From positions 1 through 38,722 of the forward strand of contig JAAMXP010001065.1 of the NCBI GenBank assembly GCA_019693395.1: a stretch of DNA of 38,722 nucleotides. The letters are read 5' to 3'. Under the pieces are notes generated by a model. The model did no database searches and was not told the origin of the DNA. It saw nothing but the letters and a program-made list of their open reading frames with translations. The position numbers were made by a program, and so were the translations under genes. Positions 28,801 to 38,722 of the stretch are shown piece after piece. The DNA is from Ettlia oleoabundans. Its lineage: Eukaryota; Chlorophyta; Chlorophyceae; Chlamydomonadales. The number at the start of each line of letters is the position of its first letter. Within the stretch, counting starts at the first letter, position 1.

Positions 28801-31345
28801 CTAGGGCGTCAGGGGCCTTGCCGCCATAAGAGTCGTCAAGTGCGCTGCGTATCGCTCGCGCAGTGCGACTTGGAGCGCGGCTGGCGCGTCAGGGATATCC
28901 TTAAAAGATGGGAAGTAGTTGACATCAACGATCACCAGTTCTCCTGCAAGTGGAGTGGCTAGCAATAGCACGGGTGGACCCCGGGAGGATGATACAAATC
29001 ATTTGCTACAGCAGGCACAGGTCTGCAGCCGCCATCTCTGCATGCATAGCGGGTATCATTGTGCTGCACCCGTCTATCAATGCTAGCCCCCTTGCCTGCA
29101 GTGGGGTCGAACACCAGGTCAAAGCCAAACAGGGTAAGGCCTAGCCGCTGCCGCAGCGCCGCTGCTATTGCTTCAAATGTCGTCTGCCGCATCAACTCCT
29201 GACCAGGCACGCTGGCGGGGACACTTGTGCTCCCTGTATTGGCTAGCTGGGCAGGCTCCTCGCAGGCTGTGTTGATAGCTGTGGCATCCCCATTGCTTTG
29301 CTGCTGCTGCGGCTGCTGCTGCTGCATGCGCTGCAACCAGGGTAGCGTGGTGGGCAGGGATCTGAGGCTGTCAAAACCGATGCTGGCGGGGATGTCGGCA
29401 TCAAGATCAGCAGCCAGGCGGGCTGCAAGGGGACCTAGGTCTGGGGTAGATTTGCGTTGGGTCCAGAACGCCTGCACGCTTAAGCCAAATGCGGGGAGTA
29501 CACACAAGAGGGAGAGAAATGTGAGGCACACCACTGCCTTTGCTGATAGACACATGAGCCTGGGCACACATCATGAAATTGATTGAATAAATACATGCAT
29601 GAACAGCAGCTCAGTTTCAGTTAGAGGTGCTCGGCTGCCATGCTTGCCATACAATCCTGCAGTTTCACCTATCCCGGTGGGTGCACCCCTCCGCCTCTAC
29701 CCCCCACCTGTTGCCCTGCTACGTAAACCTTCCACACCACACCACCGTGGTCCACATATTCCTGGACCAGCGATGGCAGAGGCACTTCCAGCTCTGCAAA
29801 ACCAGACCTGCAGTGGTTAGGAGAGAGAAAGCCAAGCAGGGCAAAGGGCAGGCTGGAAAGGTGGGAGGCAGGTGACTGGGGTGCCAGAGCAACATTGCAG
29901 TACACTTTTGGCATGCAACGCACCTGTGCAGCACAAATGCCATCTGGTGGGCCTCTGCCACACCGCAGGCTGCCTGCGGTTTGAGGATGCAGGGCAGTGA
30001 GACCCCGGCACTTGACAGCTGTTTTGCCGTGGTGCTGGCATCATATGAGTGGAGCAGTAGTGATGCAGGGGCCCTCATGGGTATGGCCTGCTGCCGCACA
30101 GCCACAGCCACAGCCTGCAGGTGCTGCACCAGCAGGGCTCGATCCATGATGGGCTGCAGGGCAGCAGGCGGGTCCACCAAACACACAGGCGCCCTGCCTG
30201 CTGCTCCTGTCACCAGTGCTGGCTGTCCTGCCGCCATCAAGGCTGCGTGATCATGCTGCTGCTGCTCCAGGGCAGCCAGCAGAGCAAGGCCTTCTGCAGA
30301 GAAGGAGGCCACGGCGCCACTTCCTGCTGCCGCAGGCTGCAAGCAGTCGGTGAGCTTCTGCAGCACAATGTGGCACCGACCAAGCTGGTGCTGCAGATTG
30401 CTAGCCAGGTCAAGCGGCATGAAGCACAGTGCCCTGCCACTGACCCCTGCCGCTGCCATCCCTGCTGCTGCCGCTGCCCCCGCTGCTGCCTCTCCCGCTG
30501 CCATTGGTGTGGGTGGTAGCAGCGGCAGCATGCCTTGTGCGGTGAGTGCAAGCTGGCGAGACTGCTTCATCACATACCCAACCATTAGCGGTGGCGGCAC
30601 ATGCAGGCGGGTCGCATGACATGCCACAGCCTGGAGTCCCCATGCCTGCAGCTGTGCAACTGTGGCGGTGCATGCAGGCACCCACTCCACCGCTCCACAG
30701 CCCAGTGCCGCTGCCTGACTAGCAGTGATGTCATCATCTGCAATACTGACAAACACAGTGTCGGGTGGTGTGGCAGGTGTCACGTGCTGCAGTGCCAGCC
30801 TGCAATCAAACCAGGGAAAAGAAAGCTTAAAAAACATAACGAGAAGCTAGTTTACCCTTTGCCTGCAGCAGAACCCCGCACTTGATCATTGCACACGATG
30901 ACATCCACCATTCAACACCCACCTCAGTGACACGGGTACCTGCTTGGGCTGCGCGACTATAAGCGGAATAGTGCCCTCTGTGCCAAACACGGTCTGTGTT
31001 GCTGCAGAACAGGCCGCGGCATCAGTTGCCACGCTGCATTGCAGCAGCAAAGCGGCAGCCACGCCTTGCTGTTCAAGCCTTTTTGCCAAGAGGGCTGCGC
31101 CGGTGCAGAGCTCTGCATGTCCAGGATGGGCATCCGCGCGGCAAGAGGTCGGCGGCAGCGGGCAGCGGCAATGGACGGTGCGCCCGCCAAGAGTCTGATC
31201 TGAAATACATAAATTGTGATATGTTTCGTAGCATTCGCATTGGTAAATTAGCAAGCAAGAACAGAAGCGAGGGAACACCTGCAAGTCCGGGTCCAGCGTC
31301 CGAGTGGGCAGCGGCAGCGTCCAAGTGTATGAGGGCAGCAATCAT
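28801..31345 (-). CDS. Inositol polyphosphate kinase, ITPK family (ITPK4-like length)
   Basis: Exons 31279-31345, 30923-31199, 29924-30799, 29708-29807, 29096-29471 and 28801-28943 join in frame to 612 residues. The C-terminal part is the ATP-grasp ITPK domain: VGYVMKQSRQ, VCLVDPPAALQ, PCILKPQAACGVAEAH, VQEYVDHGGVVWKVYV, LRQRLGLTLFGFDLVFD, and the metal-binding VDVNYFPSFKDIPD (Asp572 and Asn574 as ligands). ITPKs phosphorylate inositol tris/tetrakisphosphates on the way to phytate. About 230 residues precede the domain, including an Ala-rich FVSIADDDITASQAAALG region, comparable to the N-terminal extension of plant ITPK4. A Gln-r-rich insert lies between SLPTTLPWLQ and TFEAIAAALRQ. In the KP motif, Ala-Cys-Gly replaces the usual Ala-Asp-Gly. 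Intron 5 (28944-29095) uses a GC donor (GCA G|GCAAGG). The ATG at 31345 is chosen because it splices in phase to exon 2. Confidence 0.85.
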
Positions 31346-31481
31346 GCTTGAACTGGTGGGCAACACTGTCCGATCGGTTGCGTTTTCCGAATGTGATTTG
31401 TATGCTGCGCCTTTTGGGAACGCTCATTGCTTTTATGCATCAGAGTGCTCAAATCGGCGAAACCGTGAGTGTTATTGCTGA
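31346..31481. promoter_or_regulatory. Very short divergent promoter region
   Basis: Only about 135 bp separate the ITPK start (minus) from the cysteine desulfurase start (plus). The two genes very likely share a promoter. No TATA box is seen. Confidence 0.5.
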
Positions 31482-33577
31482 ATGGTCGTTCTGGCGAGGG
31501 TCACGCTCACCCAGCATATCCCTACAGCCCGCAGCCCCACCGCATTCCCTCCTGCTGGCTATCTGGCCTTGTCACGGCGTGGACGTGTCTATTGCAGAGC
31601 ACCGCCTTTTAGCGTCTATCGTGCGGCAGGGATGGCATCAGGGGATGGACCTATGGGCACCACCGCCACCGCTGGCGGAACCCTGCCCAGGCTGAGTGAA
31701 CCGTTGCCAAGCCTGCAGGCGTCTGGCTGCGTGTATCTCGATTATAATGCAACCACTCCCATCTTTCCCGAAGTAGCTGTTGAAATGCGGCCATATCTGG
31801 TAGCATTTGGCAACCCCTCCAGCTCTCACGCCGTTGGGCGGCCCTGCAAAGCGGCTGTTGACACAGCGCGTGCCCGTGTTGCGGCCATGGTGGGTGCTGA
31901 CCCCGACGAAATCTTCTTCACCAGCTGCGGCAGCGAGTCTGACAACTGGTGCGCTTGCCTTTGCAGAAGGGGTTGGCTGGGGCTTAAGGCATTGCCAGCT
32001 TTATGCGTCCGTGTGTGCCTGCCATGCGCAGTGGTAATGCTTTGGTTTCCATGCTGGACCCAGCACGTGGTTTCCATGTTACACCTCAGCGCACGCTGGC
32101 ACAGCTTGTACATGTATGGCACAGCTTGTACATGTAACGCTGCTTGGTTCCAATTGTGTGCACAGGGCCATCTGGGGGGCAGTGATGGAGGCACGGGGAC
32201 AGCACCGCGCCAGCGGTGGCAGCGGCGATTTCATGCCGCACGTGGTCTCCTCCTGCGTTGAACACCCCGCGGTGCTGGTGCGTTGTCCTCATGCATATGC
32301 ATGTCGTGTTTCTGCCCATGCACAACAGTAACTAGGATGCCTTTTGGCGGCTTGCACGCCAGCCATCAGCCAGGACATTGGTAGGAATTTGGCTGATCCC
32401 ACGTGGCACATGTGCGCACTGCAGGAATGCCTCTCAATGCTGGCTGCCCAGGGTCTGCTGACATACACCCTGGTACCTGTCAGCAGCGAGGGTATTGTCA
32501 GCGTGGATGATGTGGAGGCTGCTCTCACCCCGCACACCTGCCTGCTCACTTTCATGCACAGCAACAACGAGGTGGGCTCCATCCAGCCCATCGCTGAATT
32601 GGCAGCTCTGGCGCGCCAGCAGGGCACCCTTATGCACTGTGACGCAGCGCAGAGCCTGGGCAAGGTGGCTGTGGACGTGAAGACGCTGGGTGTGGACATG
32701 TTGACCATTGTGAGCCAGGGATGCCAGCTCTTGCCTGCTGCCTGCCCTGCTGGCACCATGCTTTGCCAGCATCCTGCTGTGCACTGCACGGGATATGGGT
32801 GCCCGTCAAGAGGGGATGGAGCCTTCTGTTGATGATCAGGCGTGGGTGGGCTGCTGCACTTTGTACGGGACATGCAGTAGTGAAATGCAGGTGCAAAAAA
32901 TGCCTCGCCTCCTCGTATTCTGGCGAGCTGCACCTCTGCGCCTGTCACGCTGCTCCCCTTGCCCATCACTGGTGTCATGTTCTGCACCCGGATTTTGGGG
33001 CTGCGTGCAGGTGGGACACAAGTTTGGGGCTCCAAAAGGCGTAGCTGCGCTGTATATACGGCGTGGCGTGCGGCTTGAGCGGCTATTGTGCGGCGGCGGC
33101 CAGGAGGCTGGGAGGAGGGCGGGCACTGAAAATGTCCTGCTTGTGGCTGGCCTGGGCAAGGCAGCTGAGCTTGTAACCAAAGAGCTCCCTGCTACAGCGT
33201 TACATATGGCGGCCATGCGGGACTCGCTGCAGCGGCAGCTGCTTGATGGACTGCCGGCGGGGTGTGCTCGCATAAATGGCCCAGCAGCCGACGAGCTGCG
33301 GCTGCCCAATACATTGAGCATTGGCATCCGTGGCATTTCTGCGGCGGCGCTGCTAGCGGAGCTTTCGGAGCAGCTGGCGGCCTCAGCTGGTGCAGCCTGC
33401 CACAGCAGTGGTGGCCATGGCATCTCCGCTGTGCTGCAGGCCATGGGGGTGCCCAGTGAGCACGCTGTCGGCACATTGCGGCTCAGCACGGGGCGACATA
33501 CCACACAGCAGGATGTGAATACTGCGGGCGCCCTCATTTTGGAGTATGTGCGGCGGCACAGCAGTGGGACCTCCTGA
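31482..33577 (+). CDS. NifS-like PLP-dependent cysteine desulfurase
   Basis: Exons 31482-31948, 32166-32277, 32425-32709 and 33011-33577 join in frame to 476 residues. It is a class V aminotransferase fold enzyme that takes sulfur from cysteine. Seen: CVYLDYNATTPIFPEV (about 87-102), the GSESDNWAIWGAV loop, a cofactor-stacking SSCVEHPAV, HSNNEVGSIQPI, CDAAQSLGKV, the PLP lysine at 292 in VGHKFGAPKG, and a Cys-containing active loop SAGAACHSS with Cys418. The N-terminal 75 residues are Arg/Ser/Ala-rich with few acids, which fits an organelle targeting peptide, more likely mitochondrial or plastid than cytosolic. The SAGAACHSS loop is longer than that of SufS and closer to the group that includes fungal and algal NifS-like proteins, so it is probably not the main NFS1. 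The pathway partner (Fe-S assembly, tRNA thiolation or selenium) cannot be told. Confidence 0.85.
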
Positions 33578-34018
33578 TCAATGCTGGCAAATGCCATCAA
33601 TCCCCCTTACTTTTCATTAGCAGCTGAACACCCTGGCACATGTGTTCCATCTTTCTACCTCAACAATTGAGTGAGAACAAGGTTATTACACTGTGGATAG
33701 ATACACTGAGAAAGGTATTAGATCAAATGGGAGTTCGGACAGTGGACTCATGCATTTGATTCCGCTGCAGGTGTTGTGCGGTCAGATCTCGCCGTCAAAA
33801 CCGCTCTTTCACTTGATTCTTTGGATGGAGACCAACAATTAACAGACTGAAATCTGGAACTAATTTAAGCTACTGACAGAGCTCACACAGGAGGGGACAT
33901 AGCTTGCTACGCGGGGTTGCACGAGCCACTACTTGCCACTGGGCGACCAGTGCCCTCTTGACGACAAGCTGGAGAGAAACTCATGCAGTCGTGCTCGCGC
34001 TGTGTTTGTTTATGTGTT
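33578..34018. other. Intergenic between convergent genes
   Basis: About 440 bp of AT-richer DNA between the stop codons of the desulfurase (plus) and DUF1517 (minus) genes, so two 3' UTRs. A minus-strand TGTAA at 33686-33690 fits the DUF1517 transcript. Nothing else is seen. Confidence 0.6.
33686..33690 (-). terminator. Poly(A) signal TGTAA of the DUF1517 gene
   Basis: TGTAATAACC on the minus strand about 330 nt past the stop at 34019. Confidence 0.4.
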
Positions 34019-35070
34019 TTACCACTCATCATCGTCAAACTTGTTCTTCTCCTTCTGGTTGGTGAAACCCTGGATCACACTGCACAAATAAAGACGAGGG
34101 AGAGTGGTGAGGGGCGTGGGGTGCTACCAAGGTATCTCGTGCGACGGCATGGTGGCAACAACAACCTGGTTGCCCGGCATGGTTGCCCTTGCAAGGGCTG
34201 GTGGGAGCACTGTGTGATAAGGACGATTGCCCACTGACCTGAACACCACTTGAATGATGATACCGAGCAGCATGATGTTGAACAGGGTGCCCAAGCCCAC
34301 GCCAAACCTGCAGTTGCCAAGGCGAGCGAATGGTGAGGAGTGTATGCGAGGAATCTTGGCATTTGCTAAAATGCAATGCAATGGGTATTGTTGCTTAATC
34401 CACTCTTGAACAAGCAGGGATCAGTGCACAATCAACAGTTCCCGTGGAACAACCACCAGGGGCCAGCAGGTGCACATCTTAAGCAGCCCTCCCACCAACC
34501 CCCACTCACACAGGGTAGAAGCCAAAGCCGCCGCCGAAGAAGGGCATGCCAAAACCATAGCCCCCAAAGACGGGAGGAGCAACGTAGGTATTGTTTCGGA
34601 TGATAGTCCTACTCTGGGACGGGGCACTGCGGGTCGGGGGACTGATAGTACCAATGAAGGGCAGCCAGGTGTTTCCAGTGTCAGCAGTGTCAGCAGTTTG
34701 AACAACATTTATGCTCCAGCACCCAAGGTTGAAGGACACCACATCCGGCCATGCAGTCGCAAGACAGCGCTGGGCCAAACCTATTGCTGCAAGAGGCACA
34801 AGACGCGTGGACGCCTCACCTGGTTGAAGCGCGGCTTCTGAACCCAGAGCTGCCGCCCACACGGCCGCCAGAGCGCGCCGCTTCCGCGTCGTCAGGGGTT
34901 GCAGCAAACAGCAGGGCGGCACCCAGCAGTGCTGCAGCGGGCATGGCCAACTTCTCGTGTAAGCTGCGCTCCTGGCCCTGCTGCGAAGCGTAGACTCCCA
35001 CCGCGCGCTGGACCCGGCTAGAACGAGGGCGCAGGGAAAAAACCTGCTGGGTAAAGGCAGCGCTGGCCAT
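34019..35070 (-). CDS. Chloroplast DUF1517-family membrane protein
   Basis: Exons 34820-35070, 34510-34626, 34239-34307 and 34019-34079 join in frame to 165 residues. The N-terminus is rich in Ser, Arg and Ala without acids (transit peptide), then a hydrophobic stretch AALLGAALLFAA ending in an AEA cleavage-like site near residue 64, as in thylakoid-targeted proteins. The DUF1517 hallmark ARSGGRVGGSS follows, then Ser/Arg-rich, then aromatic-glycine repeats (GGYGFGMPFFGGGFGFYPV), one transmembrane helix (about 127-147, LFNIMLLGIIIQVVF) and an acidic end (KFDDDEW). Family members are plastid or cyanobacterial membrane proteins of unknown biochemistry. They are usually longer (over 250 residues), so this is a short form. 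I chose the ATG at 35070 over the in-frame ATG at 35097, because a TATATA box at 35121-35126 would put transcription start near 35093. Confidence 0.8.
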
Positions 35071-35477
35071 CTGGGACCGCAGGGAGCAGGCAAGCATTGT
35101 GCGAGGTATAGAAGCGTCGATATATAGGTGAGCCACAAGCTGAACACGAAGCCTGCCGACTAGCACTTTGCAATCAACGTGGCGGAACGAGGTGCAACGA
35201 GGGTGGACAAGTCTCACACTGGAAACAACGGAAAGAATCGCGCCAGGTGGCGGGTGACATGTCTTGCCGGATACCTTCGCGGCGGCTCGAGCAAACCGTT
35301 TCGATGTACATGAAATTGGTATGGGTGTCGTATGGGGACTCCCAGGCTCGTCAATCAACGCTGAGCGCGCCTTGATCACGCACCTAGCGCTTCATCCGTC
35401 ACAGCGGTGGCCTACTGCCTAACATCTCGTCGGAGACATGCCATGAGGCGAGTCAAGCGGCTGACAGCGCATTTGTA
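35071..35477. other. Divergent promoter region of DUF1517 and phosphoglycerate mutase genes
   Basis: About 400 bp between the DUF1517 start (minus) and the proposed first ATG of the mutase gene (plus). It contains the TATA box of the DUF1517 gene close to its start. On the plus side no clear core promoter is seen. Several ATGs here are followed quickly by stops. Confidence 0.5.
35121..35126 (-). promoter_or_regulatory. TATA box of the DUF1517 gene
   Basis: TATATA, read on the minus strand within CCTATATATCGAC. It is about 50 bp upstream of the ATG at 35070, which leaves room for a start site and a short leader. Confidence 0.5.
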
Positions 35478-38466
35478 ATGCGCAGTGAAGCACCCGCCGC
35501 GCCGCCGCCACCACTGCCAACACACCGCTTCAGGGCTTTTGCACGCCACACTAGCCTGTGACCTTCTTCTGCATATCCACCGTTCTAGTCACGTATCGCT
35601 GCAGTGGGCCGTTGGGTCCAGAACATCTGGCATTTGTACTGGTGGACGGCATAGGTGATGTGACCATCCCTGGCCTGGGAGGGCGCACCCCACTGGAAGC
35701 GGCATCGGTCCCCTGCCTGGACGCCATTGCCGGTAGGGGCACGCTCAGCTAGGTGCAGAGATGCAATGCGCAGAGTATCTAGGGCAGCAGCTTGATGCAG
35801 GCACTGCTTCGACTCACCTCCCCGACTTGGATTCATTTCCATCGGTTCTCCATGACCACCACTTCTGTATGGCCCGCTTCGCAGCACACTCGTCGGTATG
35901 TGCTGCTTGCAGCTGCTGGGCTGACAGGGCTTGTGGATCCCGTGGAGCCGGGGCTGGCCTGCGGCAGCGATACTGCCCATCTCTCCATATTTGGCTATGA
36001 CCCGCGCATCTACTACCGCGGGCGAGGCGCGTTTGAGAGCATGGGCGCAGGTGTGTGCAGTGGTGCAGGAAGTGAGGTAGCACGGTGGTATTCTGTGGAG
36101 GACGCTGGCTATTGAGATTTCTCGACCTGTTGCTGCCCCTTTTCATTGACCGCCTGCTTGCACGGCGCTGTCACAGGGCTGGATATGTCCCCTGGTGACA
36201 TTGCATTCAAGTCCAATTTTGCCACACTGGACCCCGCCAGCGGGATAGTGCTGCGCCGCCGTGCTGACCGACGGTTTGATGATCTTGGCCCTGTTCTGTG
36301 CGCTGCGCTGGACGGATTGCGCCTGCCCAACTTCCCGGAGGTGCGTGGGCCACGCCGCAACAACACTGGGAGAAGCTGCAAACGGGTGATATTTGGAACC
36401 ACGACAGACTGGCTGGGTGAAAGCCTTGCTTCGCGCTGTACCCCAGGTTCAAGACCGGCAGCATTGCAAGCATGTATGAGCGCACTGCCCCTCGTGTGGA
36501 CTACACGGTGCCCACCTGGAAACCGCCCTGGGGGTCTGCTACGCTGCAAGCACTGCCTCCACTGTTTCTCGCCCGTCCCTCTCGACTCCTCTCCTTCGCT
36601 GCAGCATACCGTGAGCGTCAAGTATGCTACGGAGCACAGGTGCGGCGTGGTGGTGCGGGGTCCTGGCTTGTCAGACCAAATCTCTGGCACAGACCCGCTC
36701 AAGGACAACCTGCCCCTGCAGGTGTGCCGTGTGCGCCTGGGCAAAAGTGGTGATTCTGGTGCACTCCAATGCAGGCAGCCGCAGCTGCAGCACCTGCCAC
36801 TCAAATGTGGCCAGAGCTCCCTGGCTAAATGTCATCGCCGCCTTTCCACCTGAAACCGCATGTCCCAATCTCCAGACCACCTGTGGTGCCCGCATGAGCA
36901 GCCACACCTCGCATGTTGCAGTGCCTTTCCACCTGGAAAGCTTCCCTGCCACTTGTCTTACTCCCTTCCTGTTCCCTGTCCCGCCTCTGCTCCCTGGCAG
37001 TGTGCAGAGCCGCTAGACGGCAGCCCTGAGGCGGTGCACACGGCAGCGGTTGTGAATGAGGTGTCAGAATGTCTGCGCCAAGTGCTGGAGGCACACCCAA
37101 TCAACGCCGAGCGCTGCGCCCAGGGCAAGCCGCCCGCGAATGTCGTGCTGTTGCGTGGCTGTGGCTCACGCCTCGCCCTGCAGGTGCAAGTGGCAACAGC
37201 TGTTTGGGGGATTGGTTGCGTAGAAGCAGTCGGGGGTAAAAAAAAGCAGCGGTGATAGTCATGAGTAGATGAGTAGGTGCATGGGCGGTGTGCCAGGCTC
37301 TTTCGGTATGAAGCTGCACATTTTCATTCCACCCAGGTTGCAAGGCGCATGGCAACCATGCACGGCCATCAGGGCGACCACCCCCACTGCCACCAACATT
37401 CGCCTTCCCCTGGAGCAGTGTCCACGATATTCCTCCCACAATGCCCTCCCTTGAAGGACCTGTGCAGGAGTTCCACGAGCGTCACGGCCTGCGGGGCTGC
37501 ATGGTGGCCCCCACCAAGATCATAGCTGGGCTGGGCATGTCGCTGGGCATCCAGGTGCTGCAAGTGCCGGGCACCACGGGCGACTACCGAACCCTCTTCC
37601 ACAGGTGGGGTGCTAGGAGGGTGCGCAGGGAAGGAAGGAGGAAATGCTTAGCCAGGTTGGGGTGCGATCTGTGTGGCGGGAGGACTTGCCCCAACAGTGT
37701 GGGCAGGCATCTCTTTATGCCAACGATTACTCAGCTGGTTGCAAGTTCCTACAACGCTGCATTATGTGTTTGTGATCATCAGTTGTGCGGATAGGACCCC
37801 GAAAGGCCCCTGTCACTGCCTCTGGCCAACCTTGCCGACAGTGCAGGAAGGCGGAGGCAATTGCGGAGGCGCTAACCACTGGGGGCTACCAGTTTGGGTT
37901 CCTGCATGTGAAGGCTGTAGATGATACAGGGCACGACCACCTAACACAACTCAAGGTGGGGCTGCAGCTGTGGATCGATAGTAGCTGTGGCTTGGCTTGT
38001 GATTTTGCATGTGCTGATGTCAAGGGATGCTTGGACTGTGCGTGGTGCTTGTTGCTGGTGATGTGGCTGGCGGTGCTTGTGGCTGCTGGTAGGTGGCCAC
38101 AAGGGCAGAAGGGTCCCTCGTTGCATTGGCCCCGGCTAGGGCCAGGGCCTGCATGATTAATATGCTGCAGCTGCCTTTTGTTTGCTGTTGGCGAGTTTGT
38201 CTTTATGCATCAGCAGGGCCACCCAGTTCATGTTGTCCCCCGTGGACAAAGAGAAGGCAACATCCCCAGCGCCTCATGCACGGTGTGTCCTATTGGACTG
38301 ACCCATCTAGGGGGTGCTGATGCCAGGCATTCCGCCAGGCTGAAGCTGTTACCTTCTTGACTGCCACGCCCTGCAGCCGCGCTACCAGGAGGTTGTCGAC
38401 CGGATGGTGGCACAACTGGTGCGCTTGCTGTGGCAGCAGGAGAAGAGCGGCAACGGGCGGTACAGG

Positions 38467-38555
<89 letters not shown>

Positions 38556-38722
38556 TCAAATGATTTATCTCCAGCAGCCCAGCATTAAATTGCTATGCCC
38601 AAGTGTGCCAGTCATTCTGTTTGCCACACCCTTTCTGAGGTTGCAAGCGTGTTATGGTAAATCATACTTTCTGCCACCTGCTACTGTTATGCCTTGAATC
38701 CCCCCCCACCCCCACCCCCACC
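35478..38722 (+). CDS. Archaeal-type cofactor-independent phosphoglycerate mutase, 3' partial
   Basis: Exons, all in phase: 35478-35484 (tentative), 35622-35732, 35913-36050, 36177-36340, 36605-36721, 37001-37183, 37468-37604, 37847-37955, 38377-38465, then past the window. This is the ApgM group of the alkaline phosphatase superfamily, which interconverts 3- and 2-phosphoglycerate in glycolysis. Seen in family order: [17 protein letters not shown], the metal/nucleophile segment [126 protein letters not shown]. Plant homologues have a longer loop between the GTTGDYRTL and FLHVKAVDD segments; here it is shortened by about 15-20 residues. The C-terminal GDHSTP region is missing and should lie in the next exon to the right. 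The start is inferred: a 7-nt first exon (ATG CGC A) would give [12 protein letters not shown]; an alternative acceptor at 35604 would need a different first exon. Confidence 0.85.
38468..38554. repeat. (TTGC)n tetranucleotide repeat, about 22 copies
   Basis: An almost perfect run of TTGC/GCTT units that begins right after the donor of a phosphoglycerate mutase intron (exon end at 38465). Because the unit is 4 bp and the run lies in an intron, length changes do not affect the protein unless they disturb splicing. Frames through it (Cys-Leu-Leu-Ala or Ala-Ser-Lys-Gln) are artefacts. Confidence 0.95.

Noticed and set aside
36445..36456. B-box-like GGTTCAAGACC (tRNA promoter)
   Set aside because: No A box at the proper distance and no cloverleaf; it is at an intron position of the mutase gene.
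38300..38563. Cys-Leu-Leu-Ala and Ala-Ser-Lys-Gln repeat proteins
   Set aside because: Produced by translating the TTGC microsatellite in an intron.
1..38722. CRISPR arrays, insertion sequences, retroelement proteins, rRNA
   Set aside because: I looked for spaced direct repeats, transposase, reverse transcriptase or integrase motifs and rRNA signatures and saw none; the repeats present are simple microsatellites and short duplications.

Overview
This window reads as intron-dense nuclear DNA of a green alga, most likely a coccoid chlorophyte of the Chlorella/Trebouxiophyceae type. The reasons are GC-rich coding sequence, introns of about 70-450 bp every 100-300 bp of coding sequence, donors mostly GTG(A/G/C), TGTAA-type poly(A) signals, and plant-like gene content (chloroplast DUF1517 protein, plant-type ITPK, archaeal-type phosphoglycerate mutase, U2AF65-type RS protein). 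All gene models were built by hand by joining exons at GT-AG sites (two GC-AG) whose phases keep the frame. No transcript evidence was available.

Layout, left to right: a secreted Ser-Pro-repeat protein (minus, 3' end unresolved); a METTL21-like protein-lysine methyltransferase (minus, 7 exons); a U2AF65-like RS protein with only one RRM (minus, 7 exons); a small single-EF-hand protein (plus, 4 exons); a 10-exon minus-strand gene that appears to join an epsin-type ENTH domain to an ArfGAP domain in one 697-residue protein; a 1206-residue coiled-coil protein resembling CSPP1/CCDC66 (plus, 7 exons); a GT92/DUF23 glycosyltransferase (plus, 5 exons); a damaged ankyrin-repeat gene (minus) with an in-frame stop and a 7-bp frameshifting duplication, followed by a further degenerate ankyrin fragment; an unrecognised plus-strand gene; an inositol-polyphosphate kinase of the ITPK family with a long N-terminal extension (minus, 6 exons); a NifS-like cysteine desulfurase (plus, 4 exons); a chloroplast DUF1517 protein (minus, 4 exons); and an archaeal-type cofactor-independent phosphoglycerate mutase (plus, at least 9 exons) that runs off the right edge.

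Neighbouring genes are unrelated in pathway, as is usual for a eukaryotic nuclear locus. Several pairs are divergent with very short intergenic spaces (188, 281 and 135 bp), which suggests shared bidirectional promoters. The observation most worth checking is the ENTH-ArfGAP fusion. The two halves are joined by an intron with a good donor, a pyrimidine-rich acceptor and matching phase, and no TGTAA signal lies between them. In land plants an ENTH protein (MTV1) and an ArfGAP (MTV4/NEV/AGD5) are separate proteins that cooperate in clathrin-dependent trafficking from the trans-Golgi network, so a natural fusion would be a physical link between these two functions. Other points of interest are the single-RRM U2AF65 relative, the two GC-AG introns, the 29-nt microexon and the decaying ankyrin locus.
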